DNA of 64,000 nt from Merluccius polli (Eukaryota; Chordata; Actinopteri; Gadiformes; Merlucciidae), in contig JAOPHQ010004858.1 in the NCBI GenBank assembly GCA_030340625.1, positions 87,001-151,000 of the forward strand, given 5' to 3'. Shown here one piece after another: positions 13,501 through 27,600 of this stretch (position 1 is its first letter; every line of letters begins with the position of its first letter). The notes below the pieces were generated by a model. It made no database searches, had not been told where the DNA came from, and saw only the letters and a program-made list of their open reading frames with translations. The position numbers and the translations under genes were made by a program.

Positions 13501-16500
13501 GGAAAACAAAAACCATGGACATTTTTCAATAGGGTTTTTTGGTGTGTTTCAGGGTATTATTCAGCTGGAGAAGGAGCTGGCCTACTTGGGCAGTGTCTGT
13601 GCTGCTGCTCTCATGAAGAAAGACCTGGCTCTGCCTATAGGTTAGGAAACCCTGAAAGAACACACACACACACGTATGAGTCATTTTGCTGATTTTTAAC
13701 CCAAATTCAATTCATGTCTATTTCCAGGGAACGAATTGGAGGAAGACCTTGAGATTCTCGAGGAGGCATCTCTACAGGTAATGTCATCATGTCCTTAGTT
13801 CTTGACATGTCTACATGTCATCCCCTCTTCTGCAACCCACTCTCCTGTCTCTCTTTACAAAAAAAAAAAAAAAGCTTCGGTAGCACCCCCCCCCGCTCAA
13901 CAATCGCGCAGACCTACTTTGGACACTTTCGACATCATTCAAAGGAGCCACTTTAATCTAGATTAACCTAGATTAATTTCAAGATTACCATTAGATTAAT
14001 CTAGATTAAAGAATTTAATCTATGCCCATCTTTAATATATATATATATAAAAAAGATTATTGTACTTCATTGTTCATCTCTCTTAATCCCTCTCTTCATC
14101 TCTTAATCCCTTCTTCCAGGTGTGCAAGTCCCACTCGGGGATCCTGGGGAAGGGTCTGGCGCTGTCCCACTCCCCCACCATCCTGGAGGCCCTGGAGGGC
14201 AACCTGCCCCTGCACCTGCAGACCAACGAGCACTCATTCCTAGAGGACTTCATCACCTGCATCCAGACCTCCAGCGGGGGACGGCTGGCCAGGTACGCCT
14301 GGGGGGGTTCACTGTAGGGCTGCTGCAACTAATGATTTTCTTCATAGTCTAATCATTTTTCGATTAATCAAATTAATAAAATGTCAGAAATAATAGCAAA
14401 TGCCATCACGTGATGTCCTAAGTGTGGCAAAAAAGTATGGCACACACATCTTCCTTATCAACAAAAGCTTTAAGTGCAGTTGCTTGTTCTTCTTTTAGAG
14501 AAAATATACCGTCGAGTTTGTTTTAGTACTATCGCAATAGCGGATGCAACAGACTGTTCCACATCAGCAGCAGCCAACTTGCTTGCTTACAAAAATACCT
14601 CAACAGTGCTCCTCTGTACAGTCCTCGTCTCAAACCCGCCCCCATATTAGATAAACGGTTGTGATTGGCCCAACCCAGAATCTTGTATGAACGGGAAAGC
14701 TGCCAGATGTAGCTGCCAGAGTGGTTCCTCTGGTACCCAGGCTAATGCTTTGCCACACTCGCCGAGAATCACTGCTCTATATCCTCATTGGCTCCATTCT
14801 GTCACTCCACCAGATGGTTGCAGCCGGACTCCTATGCTGACCCCCAGAAGACGTCTCTGATCCTGAACAAGGACGACATCCGCTGCGGCTGGCCGGCCAC
14901 TGTGGTGGTGCAGACCAAGGATCAGTACGGAGATGTGGTTCACGTCCCCAACATGAAGGTCAGGGCGGTACCTCTTTAGAGTTTAATCGAGGCCTAGTAG
15001 AGACCAAAACCAGGTTCCAAAATGAACACCTACCACCAGCCAATGGCTGATCGATTTTTACCATTTAGCAGGTCCAAAAATGCAGTGTTATGTATTAAAG
15101 CAACTGCTTGGCCGGTAGATGTTTCCACTCTGGCAGTAAATAGACAACTGTCCAAAACCTAACCCTGGTCTCTCTTGCAGAGATAGGAATCAGCACGGAC
15201 CTCACGATATAATATTACAAACAATTTTTGAGTGCCTATACCAGAGGTTGCGCTAGACTTTTTCGTTGTCCGTCATTTTGACTGACAGGGTCATAAAAAT
15301 CCCATCATAATCTATTTTTACCGGTCACTTAAATGTTTTAAATGATGATAATGACATGTTCAATAGCATTTAATTTTAATTCATTTTTAATTAATATTCA
15401 GTCCAACAAGCTGAACAAATAATCCACACCGTGGATACACACATCAAGCAAAAGAAAATGTAAGAATATTGGCCGCCAGGCGATTTGCGTATAGTGGGGC
15501 TTGACGGTGATTCATCACCACAATGCGGACGGGAGCTAGTTGATCCACTAGTCAACACGCGGGAGCTAGTTGATCCACTAGTCAACACACGGGAGCTAGT
15601 TGATCCACTAGTCAACACGCCCCCAAGCGAACGAGTTTTCAAGGCGGAGTTTTCGGTGCGATGCGGATAATTGGCGTATAGTGGGGCTTTGCGGTCACAC
15701 CTTCCTCCTGGTCCGCATGGACTTGAATCGCGTGCCCGCTTGCGCGTAATCAAATGTTTCAAGTGGGTTTGTTGTTTCAAATGTTTCAACACTCAACTGC
15801 CGTGACATTTTTCTTCTTTCTACTTTTCTTCTTCTACAAGAGCCAATTAATATGCTCATCGCCACCAAGTGGTCAGGGGTGTGAATTGCAATCTGTCAAA
15901 ATGACGGACGGCCCTCAGATTTTTCCGTCACCGTTTAAAAAAAACGGTCAATGACGGAAAATATTCGGTTAACGCGACCCCTGGCCTATACGATATGTAT
16001 CGTGATTCTGTAAAAATTGCGACAGTAGTAAAAAAAAAAATGTGTGTGTGGTTTAACATATAAGTTGGGTCATTTCCGAACAGAACATAGCCGAACAGAA
16101 CAGAATGTAGTTAAGAATTGACTATAGCTGAATACACTATAGCACCCTCTGTAGGATGGTACCATTAATTCACTTACACTAAGATGACATTAATGGTTCT
16201 GGCTTTAAAAAATTATAATACAAAAATCTATTTTTGAGTCAACCTGACGATATTGAGGAAGCACAGAATTGCGATACTCGTATGAATCGTGCTTTTCATG
16301 TTTTTCCCTAACATCCTCTCTTGCTCCTCCACCGCCCCTCCAGGTGGAGGTGAAAGCGGTGCCCGTGTCGCAGAAGAAGTCCCTGCAGCAGGAGAACACA
16401 AAGAAGCTGCAGCGGCTCCCAGGGACCGCCGCCGCCACCTCCTCTTCCTCTTGCTCCTCCTCGAACTCTTCCTCCGCCTCCTCGTCGGGCGCCGACTTGA

Positions 16501-17770
16501 CCTTCGGGGGCTTGCCCACGCCCAAGCTGGAGGCCACCTATGAGCCCATGATTGTCAAAGAGGCCCGCTACATCGCCATCACCATGATGAAGGTCGGAGC
16601 ACACGGGGACGCAAAACGAAAACATTCGAAACAAGAATAACTGCACGAGTGTTGCTTTGCTAACGTTGTAGAAAATAATTGGTGCTGGTCACCGATAGTT
16701 GCATTTTTCCCATTGGTGGCACTCATCCCTTCTGCTCTAATCTACATTTCCAGGCTTATGAAAACTACTCCTTTGAAGAGCTGCGTTTTGCCTCCCCTAC
16801 TCCAAAAAGGTAAGTTGTTTCTGGTGGTTTCTACTGCGGTCCCCGTAGATGCAAACATGCAACACGGATACATGTGGCTTCCGGTGTCTCCCGCAGGCCC
16901 AGCGAGAACATGCTGATCCGCGCCAACACGGACGGAACGTACAGCGCCAACTGGACCCCCGGTGCCGTGGGCCTCTACACGATCCACGTGACCATCGATG
17001 GCATCGAGATAGGTAAGAAGTCTCCACTGTGGAAACCCAATGGGAACATGTTCTCTTCCCCCGCTGCAAGTTAACCGTTTAACCTCGTTCCTCAGAACGG
17101 GGGTGCTTCAAATGTACGCTATTGAGTAAGAGGGCGGGACTTCCGAGCGTGCCTCGGCGGGAGCGATGGCTGCTTCAGTAACATGGCTTTAGTGACGAGA
17201 GGCAAGAGAGAGGGTGGGACTTCTGATGGAGAGTCAAGTTCTTTGGCAAAAAATCTCCATATTTATTCGCCTCATCTTCATCGTTGTTGTACTTTTGTTC
17301 TTACTCTTCTCGCAACTAGCACAGTTAACTAGCACAGTTCATAGGAAAGTATGAGAACGGAAATTACATTGCGGTAGACCGGGGTAACGCTACAATTCAT
17401 GACCCTCTCTCAGCCAAGTTGCCATGCCTGTAGACTCACAAGTCAGTCTCTAAACTAGAGACTGAGGACAATCTTCCAGGTTTCGTTGCTAAAACTGAGT
17501 GGAAAAAATACTGTGCACCTGTTCCCGAATAGGTGCACGGTAGTCTTGCGATACCAGACTGGGAGTGTTTATAGTGTTTTTTTTTTAAATTATTGGTACA
17601 CGTTTTGAGATGACTTTCCAACTATGTCCTGTAGATGCTGGTCTGGAGGTGGAGGTGAAGGACCCCCCCAAGGGAATGATCCCCCCAGGGACTCAGATGG
17701 TCAAACCCAAGGCCGAGCCTCAACCCAACAAGGTCAGCCCTTAGTCGGCGCTAAAGGGCTACTGCATTGT

Positions 17771-17804
<34 letters not shown>

Positions 17805-18423
17805 CTAAAGTCCCCCCCCCCGTGGGAGGATTTTAGCAGACGCCCTCCCCCCTCCCAAACCCCTTACCCATACCAATTTTGTAAAGGATAGCGCAAGAAC
17901 GTCAACATGAAACAAACATTCAGCAGCTTTTGATTTTCCCTTAAAAAAAAGCAAAGGGAATAATGCGGTTGCATTCGTCAGACACCCAAAATAATTCAAT
18001 GGTAGCACTAACGGCAGTAAGTACATAACGAACCGCTTGCACTGTGTTCACACTTCCCTCTCTCATCCACTCGAAACGCAGCAAGCGACCAGGCACACAC
18101 AGAGACAGATACACCATACTCCATCTCCTAAATGGAACAAAAATAACAAATGACAAACAGTTATTGTCATGAAAGGCTGTTTCTGGGTGACCTCCTACCG
18201 GAGTGTATGTGTTTGATGTCTAACCTACGATGGGGGTGGGGGGGTGACAAGCAGCAACCACGTGGTTATGACATCAGCCCTGTCTGTCTGCCCCAGCTGG
18301 ATCCCGCACTCCCTGCCGACACACACGCATGGAACACTGCTTTCCAATCAGAAAGTTGAACCAACTTTACTCTGCTCTGCATGTGCGTGTGTGCGTGTGT
18401 GCGTGTGTGCGTGTGTGCGTGTG

Positions 18424-18471
<48 letters not shown>

Positions 18472-18563
18472 CGCGGCACAAGTGAGAGGACGCATGACCG
18501 CACCACTTCTGTTCTCATGCCCTGCTTTTCCACCTCTACCTGCGCCTCGCTCTCGATTCCTCT

Positions 18564-18638
<75 letters not shown>

Positions 18639-21600
18639 TCTCTCTCCCTCCTCTTCCATCTGTCTGTCTCTCTCTACCCCCCCCCCCCCTCCCCCGTGGC
18701 TCACCGTCTGTCCTGTCTCCCTCTGCTTCTCTCAGGTCCGCAAATTTGTGTCCAAGGACAGCGCTGGCCTGCGTGTGCGTAGTCACCCCTCTCTGCAGAG
18801 CGAGCAGATAGGCATAGTGCAAGTCAATGGCACCATCACTTTCATTGACGAGGTAATCGAGCACTAGACTCCAGGCAGAATGGAGCACTTGATATAACCC
18901 AAGCTGAGCGCTGTCCACGTTTACTTCCAATTTTCAGTCCCCCCCTCCCGTTATTATTTGGGGATTATACAGGGCCTGATTGTCACCAGCATGATGATCA
19001 CCAATAGCATCTTAAGCTTAATTATTGTGACATCTAAATTCATGAGTTTTGTAATTGCCTTTCGCTATGTCGGTCTTACTACCGCTTTGCTCCCCAGTTT
19101 TGCTCCGTTTTCTTTTAATTCTTGCTTTTGTGCCGTTGAGAGACTCACCGAGGCTACAGAGAGACTCTTGAGAAGGATACTTCCGTGGAAAGTTGATTCT
19201 TCCTACACCTGATAACCTGTTGAACTTGGTGAACATTTTAAGCCAAAACTCAATTCTAAAACTTGTAGATGAGCAGTTCAGTTCTCATCTCTCTCTCTCT
19301 CTTTATCTTATCTCTAGCTCTCTCAAAAAGTACTGCTCATTTAAATGATCTGCAATATACTATACATTCAAAACGCACAGACACACTTCAGAATCCTCCA
19401 AAATCTAGCCTGGCGTTACACGCTGTGACACCATATCACCATTCTGTCATTTCTCCCGGGTCTCTCTCGTTGTCTTCAGGGATGTATAATATATTTTATG
19501 ATTACTTCTTCACACTTCCACTTCATCTGCCAGTCGGCTCTAGTTGCTCAGTCACTTGTCTCCCCCCACACCTCCCTCCGTAGACCCACAACGACGACGG
19601 CGTGTGGCTGCGGCTCAGCGACGACACGGTGAAGAAGTACGTGCCCAGTATGAATGGCTACACGGAGGCCTGGTGCCTCTCGTTCAACCAGCACCTCGGC
19701 CGAAGTCTGCTGCTCCCGGCCCACGTAAGTAGGAGGAGGATGACTCCCCCCCCCCCCCCCCCCTCTCCTCCTGGCCCTTGCCCCCTCCCCCCCCCACCAC
19801 CTTCCATTCTGGTGGGATGGGTCAGGCTCATGTGTCATGGCGGTTAGGAGCTACCGCTTGTGTACATGTTTTAGGGCTGGGCAATATATGGATATTATAT
19901 CAACATTGTGATGAGACTAGATATCGTCTTAGGTTTTGGATACTGTAATATCGTGATATGGCGTAAGTGTCGTCTTTTCCTGGTTTCAAAGGCTGCATAT
20001 GTACTAGCTACTTTTCATATGTCAAGTACTAGTATACAAAAACAGGCTTTACCGTGTTTTTATTTTATATAGACTATTTATTTATTGAATTACTAAAAAA
20101 CATGCTATATCGTGATATATATCGTTCTCAAGATATTAAATGGCCTATATCAGGATACAAGATTTTGGCCATATCGCCCAGCCCTAACTTGTCTTTTGGT
20201 TTTTGAAGATCACCACTCATACGGGCCCTCAATGTGTGTATGCAGGGTGGGGTTGGGGAGTGGATGGCACACCCACTGACCTTTCCTCACCGCCACCCTC
20301 AGTTGTAATCCCCTCCCCTCACAATTCCCCTGTTTTTAAAGCATGGAGTGTTGAGAGTCGCAATACACAGCAGAGTGGACTTGCATGGCGTTGTACCACC
20401 GTATTACTACTACTACCACCACCACCGCCACTTTCCACTTGGGATGAGCCTCATGCCCACACGGTTATCAAGCTTTCACAACTAACTAACCATGTCCGAA
20501 ACAACCCTCTGGCCGTGCACGTCACATGCCATGCACGGAGGAAGGTGTACCGCAATGCAGCCGCGGTGTGGCTCGTGGAGGGTCTGCCGCTGCCGACCCT
20601 CGCTTGCCAAGTTATGTACACGTTGAGCCCAGTGCAGAAACAAAACCACACAATCGGGGAGGCCTACTGCAGAGCGTTTTTACTCCAGGTCTCGGTCTGA
20701 TCGCACGATTGAGTCTTGTTTTGTCCTCATTGCCTCAAGAGTCATGATTCATGAAGACACTTGAGCATGTGTCAAACTTCTTTTCGTTTTATTTATTTAT
20801 TTTTGCTCCATGGCACAAAAAATCCTCCCCAGACTAACAAGAACCGTTAGAGACGCTAAGCCCCAAGGCGTTGCCAAAACACAGACATTTGGGTTGCCAG
20901 TTGAGGCCGGGTGGATTTCTGTCATGAAGCAATCACTGGTTTAAATGGCAGCTAAAGAGGGAGTGGGGGGGGCGTTCCCCTCTGCTGCTGCTCCACTACT
21001 CCACCTTCCACCATTTCTGGGCTGTTTTCTGGTACTCAAGATGGCTTCCGTCAGTGTGAGGTTTCTGTTTGAACAGCATGACACACTACATCATCCAAGT
21101 GGGGGGATTTTTTTGGAAGTTTCTCCTTGTTAGCGGAAAATTACACTTCATGTGGCGTATTCCCTTGAGAAGTTCTTTGGTTGTGATTCAATCATAGCAA
21201 GAAAATATGAACCCTAAAATTTTACTAAAACAAATAGGCTTTTAAAATTTCAGGCTTTTAACATTTCTGGTGTTTTTGTGTGCGCATTGTATTCCAGTAC
21301 ACATGGAGGGCTTCCAGATTGGACAGCCATCGTAGGGTTTTCCAGTGCCTTGTGCTGCTTCACTATCTCTGCTGATGTGCTTCACTAACGAGCCTCACTA
21401 TCTCCCTCTTGCTCTCGCCTTCCTAAAAACATGCCTCCAATGGGCCCCATTCACCTTGCAGCCATCTTGGTTCCAAATGCTAGCTGGCTGGGGGGAACTG
21501 AAAGTGGAATTCCCCACCCAGCTAGCGTTTAGTACCAAGATGACCGCTAGGTGAATAAGGCCTGTGATGTAAATGTCTTAAGGACACAATGACGAAAAAA

Positions 21601-24600
21601 ACTTCCTTCCAAAAAAATGCATCATCCCTGCCCCAACCCCTTCCTCTACCTCTCTATTTTACTATCTTTCTATCTTTCTATTATTCTCTCTCTCTTTCTC
21701 TGTGTGTGACTTTCTGTCCGTGTCTTGACTGTCTCACAATCTGTTGCTCAGAGTGTCTTTAACGCTAGCCAAGGAGTCAGGGATATCGGCTTTTTGTCAT
21801 GGACCCCCTTAACTGTTTTCCCACCGCAGGTGAGTGGTTCTGTTTTGGAGGAGCGATGTGTGTTTTTTTCTGTAGACCGTCTGCCCTCTAGCTCTTCATC
21901 AGCCTGTTCATTTGAATAGAGAGCCAAAGTCCCTCCCTTTCAGCTGTCCCCCATGGGACCTTATTTGGGGGGGGAAAAGTACATACGGTAGTCAACGGCG
22001 AGACAAATAATTTTTTGATCCTGTTTGAATTGTGCCATTAATTACAGAATTACTCACAGAATATACGTCACCAACATGCACAGACATATCTTACCTGATG
22101 CGTTTTATCCAGTGTCTCCTTGTATCAGCCGGTAAGCGAAAGAACGAGCGTGACCCGTTGCTCATGTAACTATATCGCAGTACGAGACACACAGGCTACT
22201 TTCTTGACTTGCTAAATGATCTTTTAAATCGACAAACATCATATGTGTAATTCATGGCACAATTCAAATGGTATCAAAAAATTATTTGTCTCACCGTTGA
22301 CTACTGTACATATTTCTTCCGAAATAAGGTCCCATGTTGGTCCACCGGAAGGGGAGGGTCTTAGGCTCTCTATTCCTACAGGCCGCCCCCCACCCCCCAT
22401 TGTCGCCTCTCTCTTTCCTGGTCCGCCGAAGGCTTACATACGGAGAGGCGAAGGGGAATCAAACCACAGTTGCATGGTTGTTTCTGTTGTGTGGTTTCCC
22501 TTTTTTTGACATCCTAAATGTACCGACATGACATAACAAATCAAAAGCCTTTTGGTTAGAGGGCGGTTGTCCGTTGTCATCTTCTGACCATCAAAACGAA
22601 TGGTGGACTAAGTGTGTATGCTTGCATGGGGACGGGGAAGGGGGGTTGGGGATGAAGAAGACCATTATCCATTCTGTTGCATGAGCAGTCTGGCTGGAAA
22701 GGCTCCGATGTTTTTTAACTGTATGCATAGACGTATCCCGTTGTGTCATGGCATGTCCTCCTTGAGATAACGACACAGAACCAGTTGCCCATTCCATGTT
22801 TCCCAACACACTCATTTCGCTGTCGCGTTGTTGGGTCAATAATATGCCGTGCTTTCTTCCTCGTATAAATACGCCAGACATTGTTTTACCTGCATTTCAC
22901 TGTACGTTGATTTCAACACATTACTGTGTTGACTGAGGACAAAAAGACTTGGAAGGACAATGCCGTGTGTCTGTGATGAAACCATCACAGCCGTCTCTCC
23001 TGGCTTTACTAAAACATCCGTTAACAATATCATTTGTCAAAATTTTTTTTTTTTTGCAGAAGCAATAAAATCGCAACAAAATGTTTTTGTTATATTTAGT
23101 GTCAAATTATACATTTCATTAGTAAGTAGCCATGTAATAAGCCTTCAGGGTGATTCAAGACCCCACCCTGTCTGGGTTTATTTCGCAATAATGATCGGCT
23201 CGCTGTACGTTATCACTTATATATAATTATATGTGTAACGGATGTTTTAGTGAAGCCAGGCGAGGCGGCTCCTCGGGGATGTGTTGTTATGATTGTGTGT
23301 CCATGGCGGTGCCATGGTAGGCTCCTCCTCTAACCGTGCGTTCCTCCTTCTTGCAGGAGTCCAGGGCCCACTCGGAAGAGAGTGTAAAGGAGGTGAGCAG
23401 CCGGCCCTCCCCCGAGGCCCCCGTGCGGGAGCAGAGCAGGGAAGGGCCGGGCGGCGGTGGTGGCCCTGGGCTTTATAAGGTAGTGAAGACCGGCCCCTCT
23501 GGTCACAACATCAGAAGCTGCCCAAACCTTAGGGGTATCCCCATTGGAATGTTAGTACTTGGGAACAAGGTCAAGGCCGTAGGCGAGGTACGCACTCACA
23601 ACCCCCCTCAACCCCACCCCTCCCCACCCTCCTAAACAACAAAATAATAATAACATGGTTGTATTTTTTTTTTAAAATTGTTCAGCCACAGTTTGTAATA
23701 AATCCATCTTGTCACTGATTGTACTTGTGGTTGCTAGAGTGATTCCCTCTCTTTGCTAGCGGGCCGAAATCACTCTTCTCCTTCTTTTTGTGTCTGAATT
23801 GAATCGCGTGTTTATGAAACGTGAAATGTAATTTTGTCTTGTTTGACGGGAACCGTTGTGGTGCACAGGGGTCTTTTCCTAATTTGCATTTCTTACTGCG
23901 ACTCTACTGACTGGCACGCTACAGAGTGTTTCTCCCTGTTCAAGTGCGTTTCTCTTGAAATCCAGAGTGGTTTTGTGGGGTTTTTTCATCTCACTTTCAA
24001 CCTCCCAAGGCTCTCGAAATGCCTCCTTCCAACTACGCCGTGTCTTTCTTGCATTCCTCTAACAGTCTTTCTCAACCCTAACTGAATAACTTTCTCTGAG
24101 CTTTCTAAACTGTTTCTGAACGGGTTCTGTACGGCTCCTCCCACCCAGTGGGATCTGACCTCTCATTGGCTGCCGTGGTGTGTCATGCTGTTCTAGAGAT
24201 TCCTCCTCCGCCTCTTGAGCCTGTGTCTGGAAATTTCTGTCTGGATCTGCGATGCACAGCCTGCATACACTAACGCCTCCACCTGTGTCTTGTTTGTCCC
24301 AAATGATAAAAGTTTCCTGGAAGTCTTCAGCTAAGTTTCTGTAATTAAATGGTTTCTAATGAAATTATTAAGCTCTGCTGATGGATTGTTGCTCATGTCA
24401 TGGAAATCAATGCTTTTTCTGCGGAGGGAGTGGACCACATTCCCTTTGTAATGATAACACGCTTGTTGTTTTGAGCCTGCAATATGTGGAATATGGTTTT
24501 CCTTACTCCTGGTTGAGGACCAATTTGTGTGTGTGGGTGTTGCATGCAAGTCTAAATACATGGAAAGCCGTGTGTGAGTTTGGATGAAGAGCGTTGTTTG

Positions 24601-27600
24601 TGCGTCAGGTGGTGAACTCGGAGGGCACCTGGGTTCAGCTGGACAAGAACAGCGTGGTGGAGTTCTGCGAGAGTGACGAAGGCGAGGCGTGGTCCCTGGC
24701 CCGGGACCGCGGGGGGAATCAGTACCTCCGACACGACGACGGTAAGTCGCAAGCCACTACTTGGGCCGGTGACCCAATTTTGATGTCTGAAAATATGTGT
24801 GAGACTTCCAACCAGCGCTGCAACGATGAGTATCGACGGAAAATTAATTGAATCAAATTGTTAGAATTGTTTCGGTCATTTATCGAGTACAAATACCACA
24901 GTTGCTGCTTGATGCTTTAGAAATTCAGATGGTTGGTTAATGGATCATTATACAATGAATACTTTTAGTTTGTATTGGCTGCTTGTCAGATAGAGCAAGA
25001 AAATGTACATCACTTTGGACTCTGAACTTGTGATGGCATTTGCTATTATTTATATATTTTAGACATTTTCTGGACTAGATTATTAATCGATTTTTGTTTT
25101 TTAATTAGATTGACTATGAAAATAATTGTTAGTTGCATATGCATATTAATACACATTAATTTAACCCAATCAACAACATGTAACTTTTTTTTAACAGTAT
25201 GTTTATTGTATTCACATTAAATGCATACAAGAAGTACACTATATCAACAGTAGCATGTCAACAGTAGCTTCCCTTAAACCCTCCCAGTATAGCAATGATG
25301 CTGCTGCTGAAATGAAAGTCAGAAAGACATGACATGTGACATGCATTGTTTTTTGAAATACGCCTCTAGACAGTCTCTAGAAGTGTATGAGTCCACTTGT
25401 TCACCATGGTCTACTAAAATGTGGCTCACCCTACCGTCCTGCAGAACAAGCTGTGCTGGAGCACAACGGTCAGACGCCGCCTCCCAGCCCCTTCTCTGTG
25501 CAGGCCTTCAACCGGGCCGCAGCCTCCAACGGTGCGCAGGGGTTCGACTACGGCATCTCCAACAACAAAGGTGGGGACATCTCGGCGTACCTTGACACAC
25601 AACCCTAGTGCACACGCCCTAGAGTGTTGTTTTTTTAAATTATTTATTTTAGAAGACACATTTTCGGAACTTAATCTTTTTGTCATCACTTAACTTGGCA
25701 TGCCGTCACTTTTGTCTTTTACACCTAATCATTTTATGAATTCTTTTTTTTGATTCGTCATCGGCGAAGGTTGAAGCTTGGTAATGCACTTCTCACAAAT
25801 CGGAAAAACGAAAAACTGTTGCTGTTTAACCCAAACCCATCGGGCGTGTACAGTATGCTTTGAGCGGTTAATCAGAGATCAATGGAAGCCGCCGTTTTCT
25901 GGATTTCACCAGTCGACACGATCTCTTGATATCGAGCTCATCATTTGTGTCTAGCATAGAAGAATACACGCCCCACATACAGACACACACGCGTTGCTTT
26001 CACCTCCACCACGTCCAAACAATCCCGAACCAAAGACAATCGACAGTATTGTATTTGATTGCCGAATGTGTAAACCAATCCCTCCATGAGTCGCCATGCT
26101 CATCAAGTTCACCGTGGATCCCTCATTTCCTATTTTTTTTTGTGCATGGTCGTCCCTCGTGCCTCTTGTTTTTTTTTTCCTACCACGCCTCAACATTGCG
26201 CCGATGTTAGGTGCTACTCTGGTGTCTTGTTGTTGCTGTGTGCCTGTGTGCATGGGCCAGTCGATGTGCTTCTCTCAGTAGTACGGACCCCGGTGTCTAT
26301 TGGGCTGCACCAAACCAACTCAAGTGAACACCCCCCCCCCCCCCCCCCCCCCCCCAATCAACCCACCCACCACCTCCAACCCCCCGAACCAAGCACTGAC
26401 CTCTGGCCGCATCCACTCGTCTGTGGTGTCACCATTACTTTCGCATTCGCTGTAGTTAAACCTCCACCACCACCTCCACCCCTCCGCCCAGAACCCCCCA
26501 ACCACCCACATAAGGTGACCCTGACTCGCCTTGTGGCGTCTTAACTCGCTGGCGGTTGGTTGAAATAATTCAGTGATTTTTCTAAAATGGTGAATGAGTT
26601 GCATCCCCCTCCCCCCCTTATTTTAGCCTCCTGCTTTAATTTTCACTTTCCTTTTAAAATAATGAACAACATAAAAAAAAGAATAATAAAATAAAGAAAG
26701 CCTTAGTGTAAAGCTGTAGTTCTCTTCCCCCCCCCCCCCCCCCCCCCCTTCCTCTGTCTCCCATATACGCAGGTGACCGGTTGAGCGCCATACTGAATTC
26801 CATTCAGTCTGGGCCCTTCCCAGCAGCTCCCTCCTCCTCCGTATTTCAGCAAGCCGCCCAACCTCCCACTACTACCTCCTCCTCCTCCTCCTCTTCCTCT
26901 TCCTCCTCCCTTGTTCACAGTCCATTTGTGTTTGGACAGTCCCTCTCCCAACTGTCTCAGCCACAGCCACAGCTTCTGAGTAAGTCTGTCGTCTGTCTGA
27001 CAGAGTCGGCGCTTGCTTGCCCAGGTGCCGGGTCCCTCTTGTTCCCCTTTCCCGTCCCCCACTTATCGGTTTAGATTTCTGTTTCTGTTCTATACATTGT
27101 TTTATTTTGAGCAAGGGGTTGGTAGGCGTTGGGTGGGTAACAGCTGAAATGTGAAGCATAACATTGTTGTGGTTTTATTTTGTATTTTTTGATTAATTTA
27201 ACTTAAAAGTGCAGTGTGTAGAATTTAGTGGCGTCTGGCGGAACGGCTTTGGCGGAAATTGAATATAATATTTATAAGTATGTTTTAATTAGTGTATAAT
27301 CCCATGAAAATAAGACTGGTTGTGTTTTCGTTACCTTAGAATGAGCCGTTTATCTGTACATGGGCAGCGGGTCCTCTTCCACGGAGCCCGCCATGTTTCT
27401 ACAGTAGCCCAGAACGGACAAATGGCTCTATAGAGAGGATGCGTTTTTTAATTTTCAAACATAATCGCTATCTTACTTTTGCGCTATGACCTATAGTTTT
27501 ACAGACTAAATAGCTAAATACAATTTATAAATCTATCAAGGAACCTCATCACTTGTCACTGGGGGGGGGGGGTAATTCAGTTGGTTGCCTCACTGCTAGA

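Larger units (their letters stand above)
15184..16030. mobile_element. Older MITE (…CTCACGATA… family) split by the hAT-like element
   Basis: The left part (GGACCTCACGATATAATATT...TTTTTGAGTGCC) and right part (TACGATATGTATCGTG) align with the continuous copy at 51,612-51,740; another fragment is at 62,390-62,425. Confidence 0.65.

Noticed and set aside
18244..18930. Long ORFs on both strands of 160-207 codons
   Set aside because: Translations of the (GT)n and (CT)n microsatellites (Cys-Val, Leu-Ser and Arg-Glu runs).
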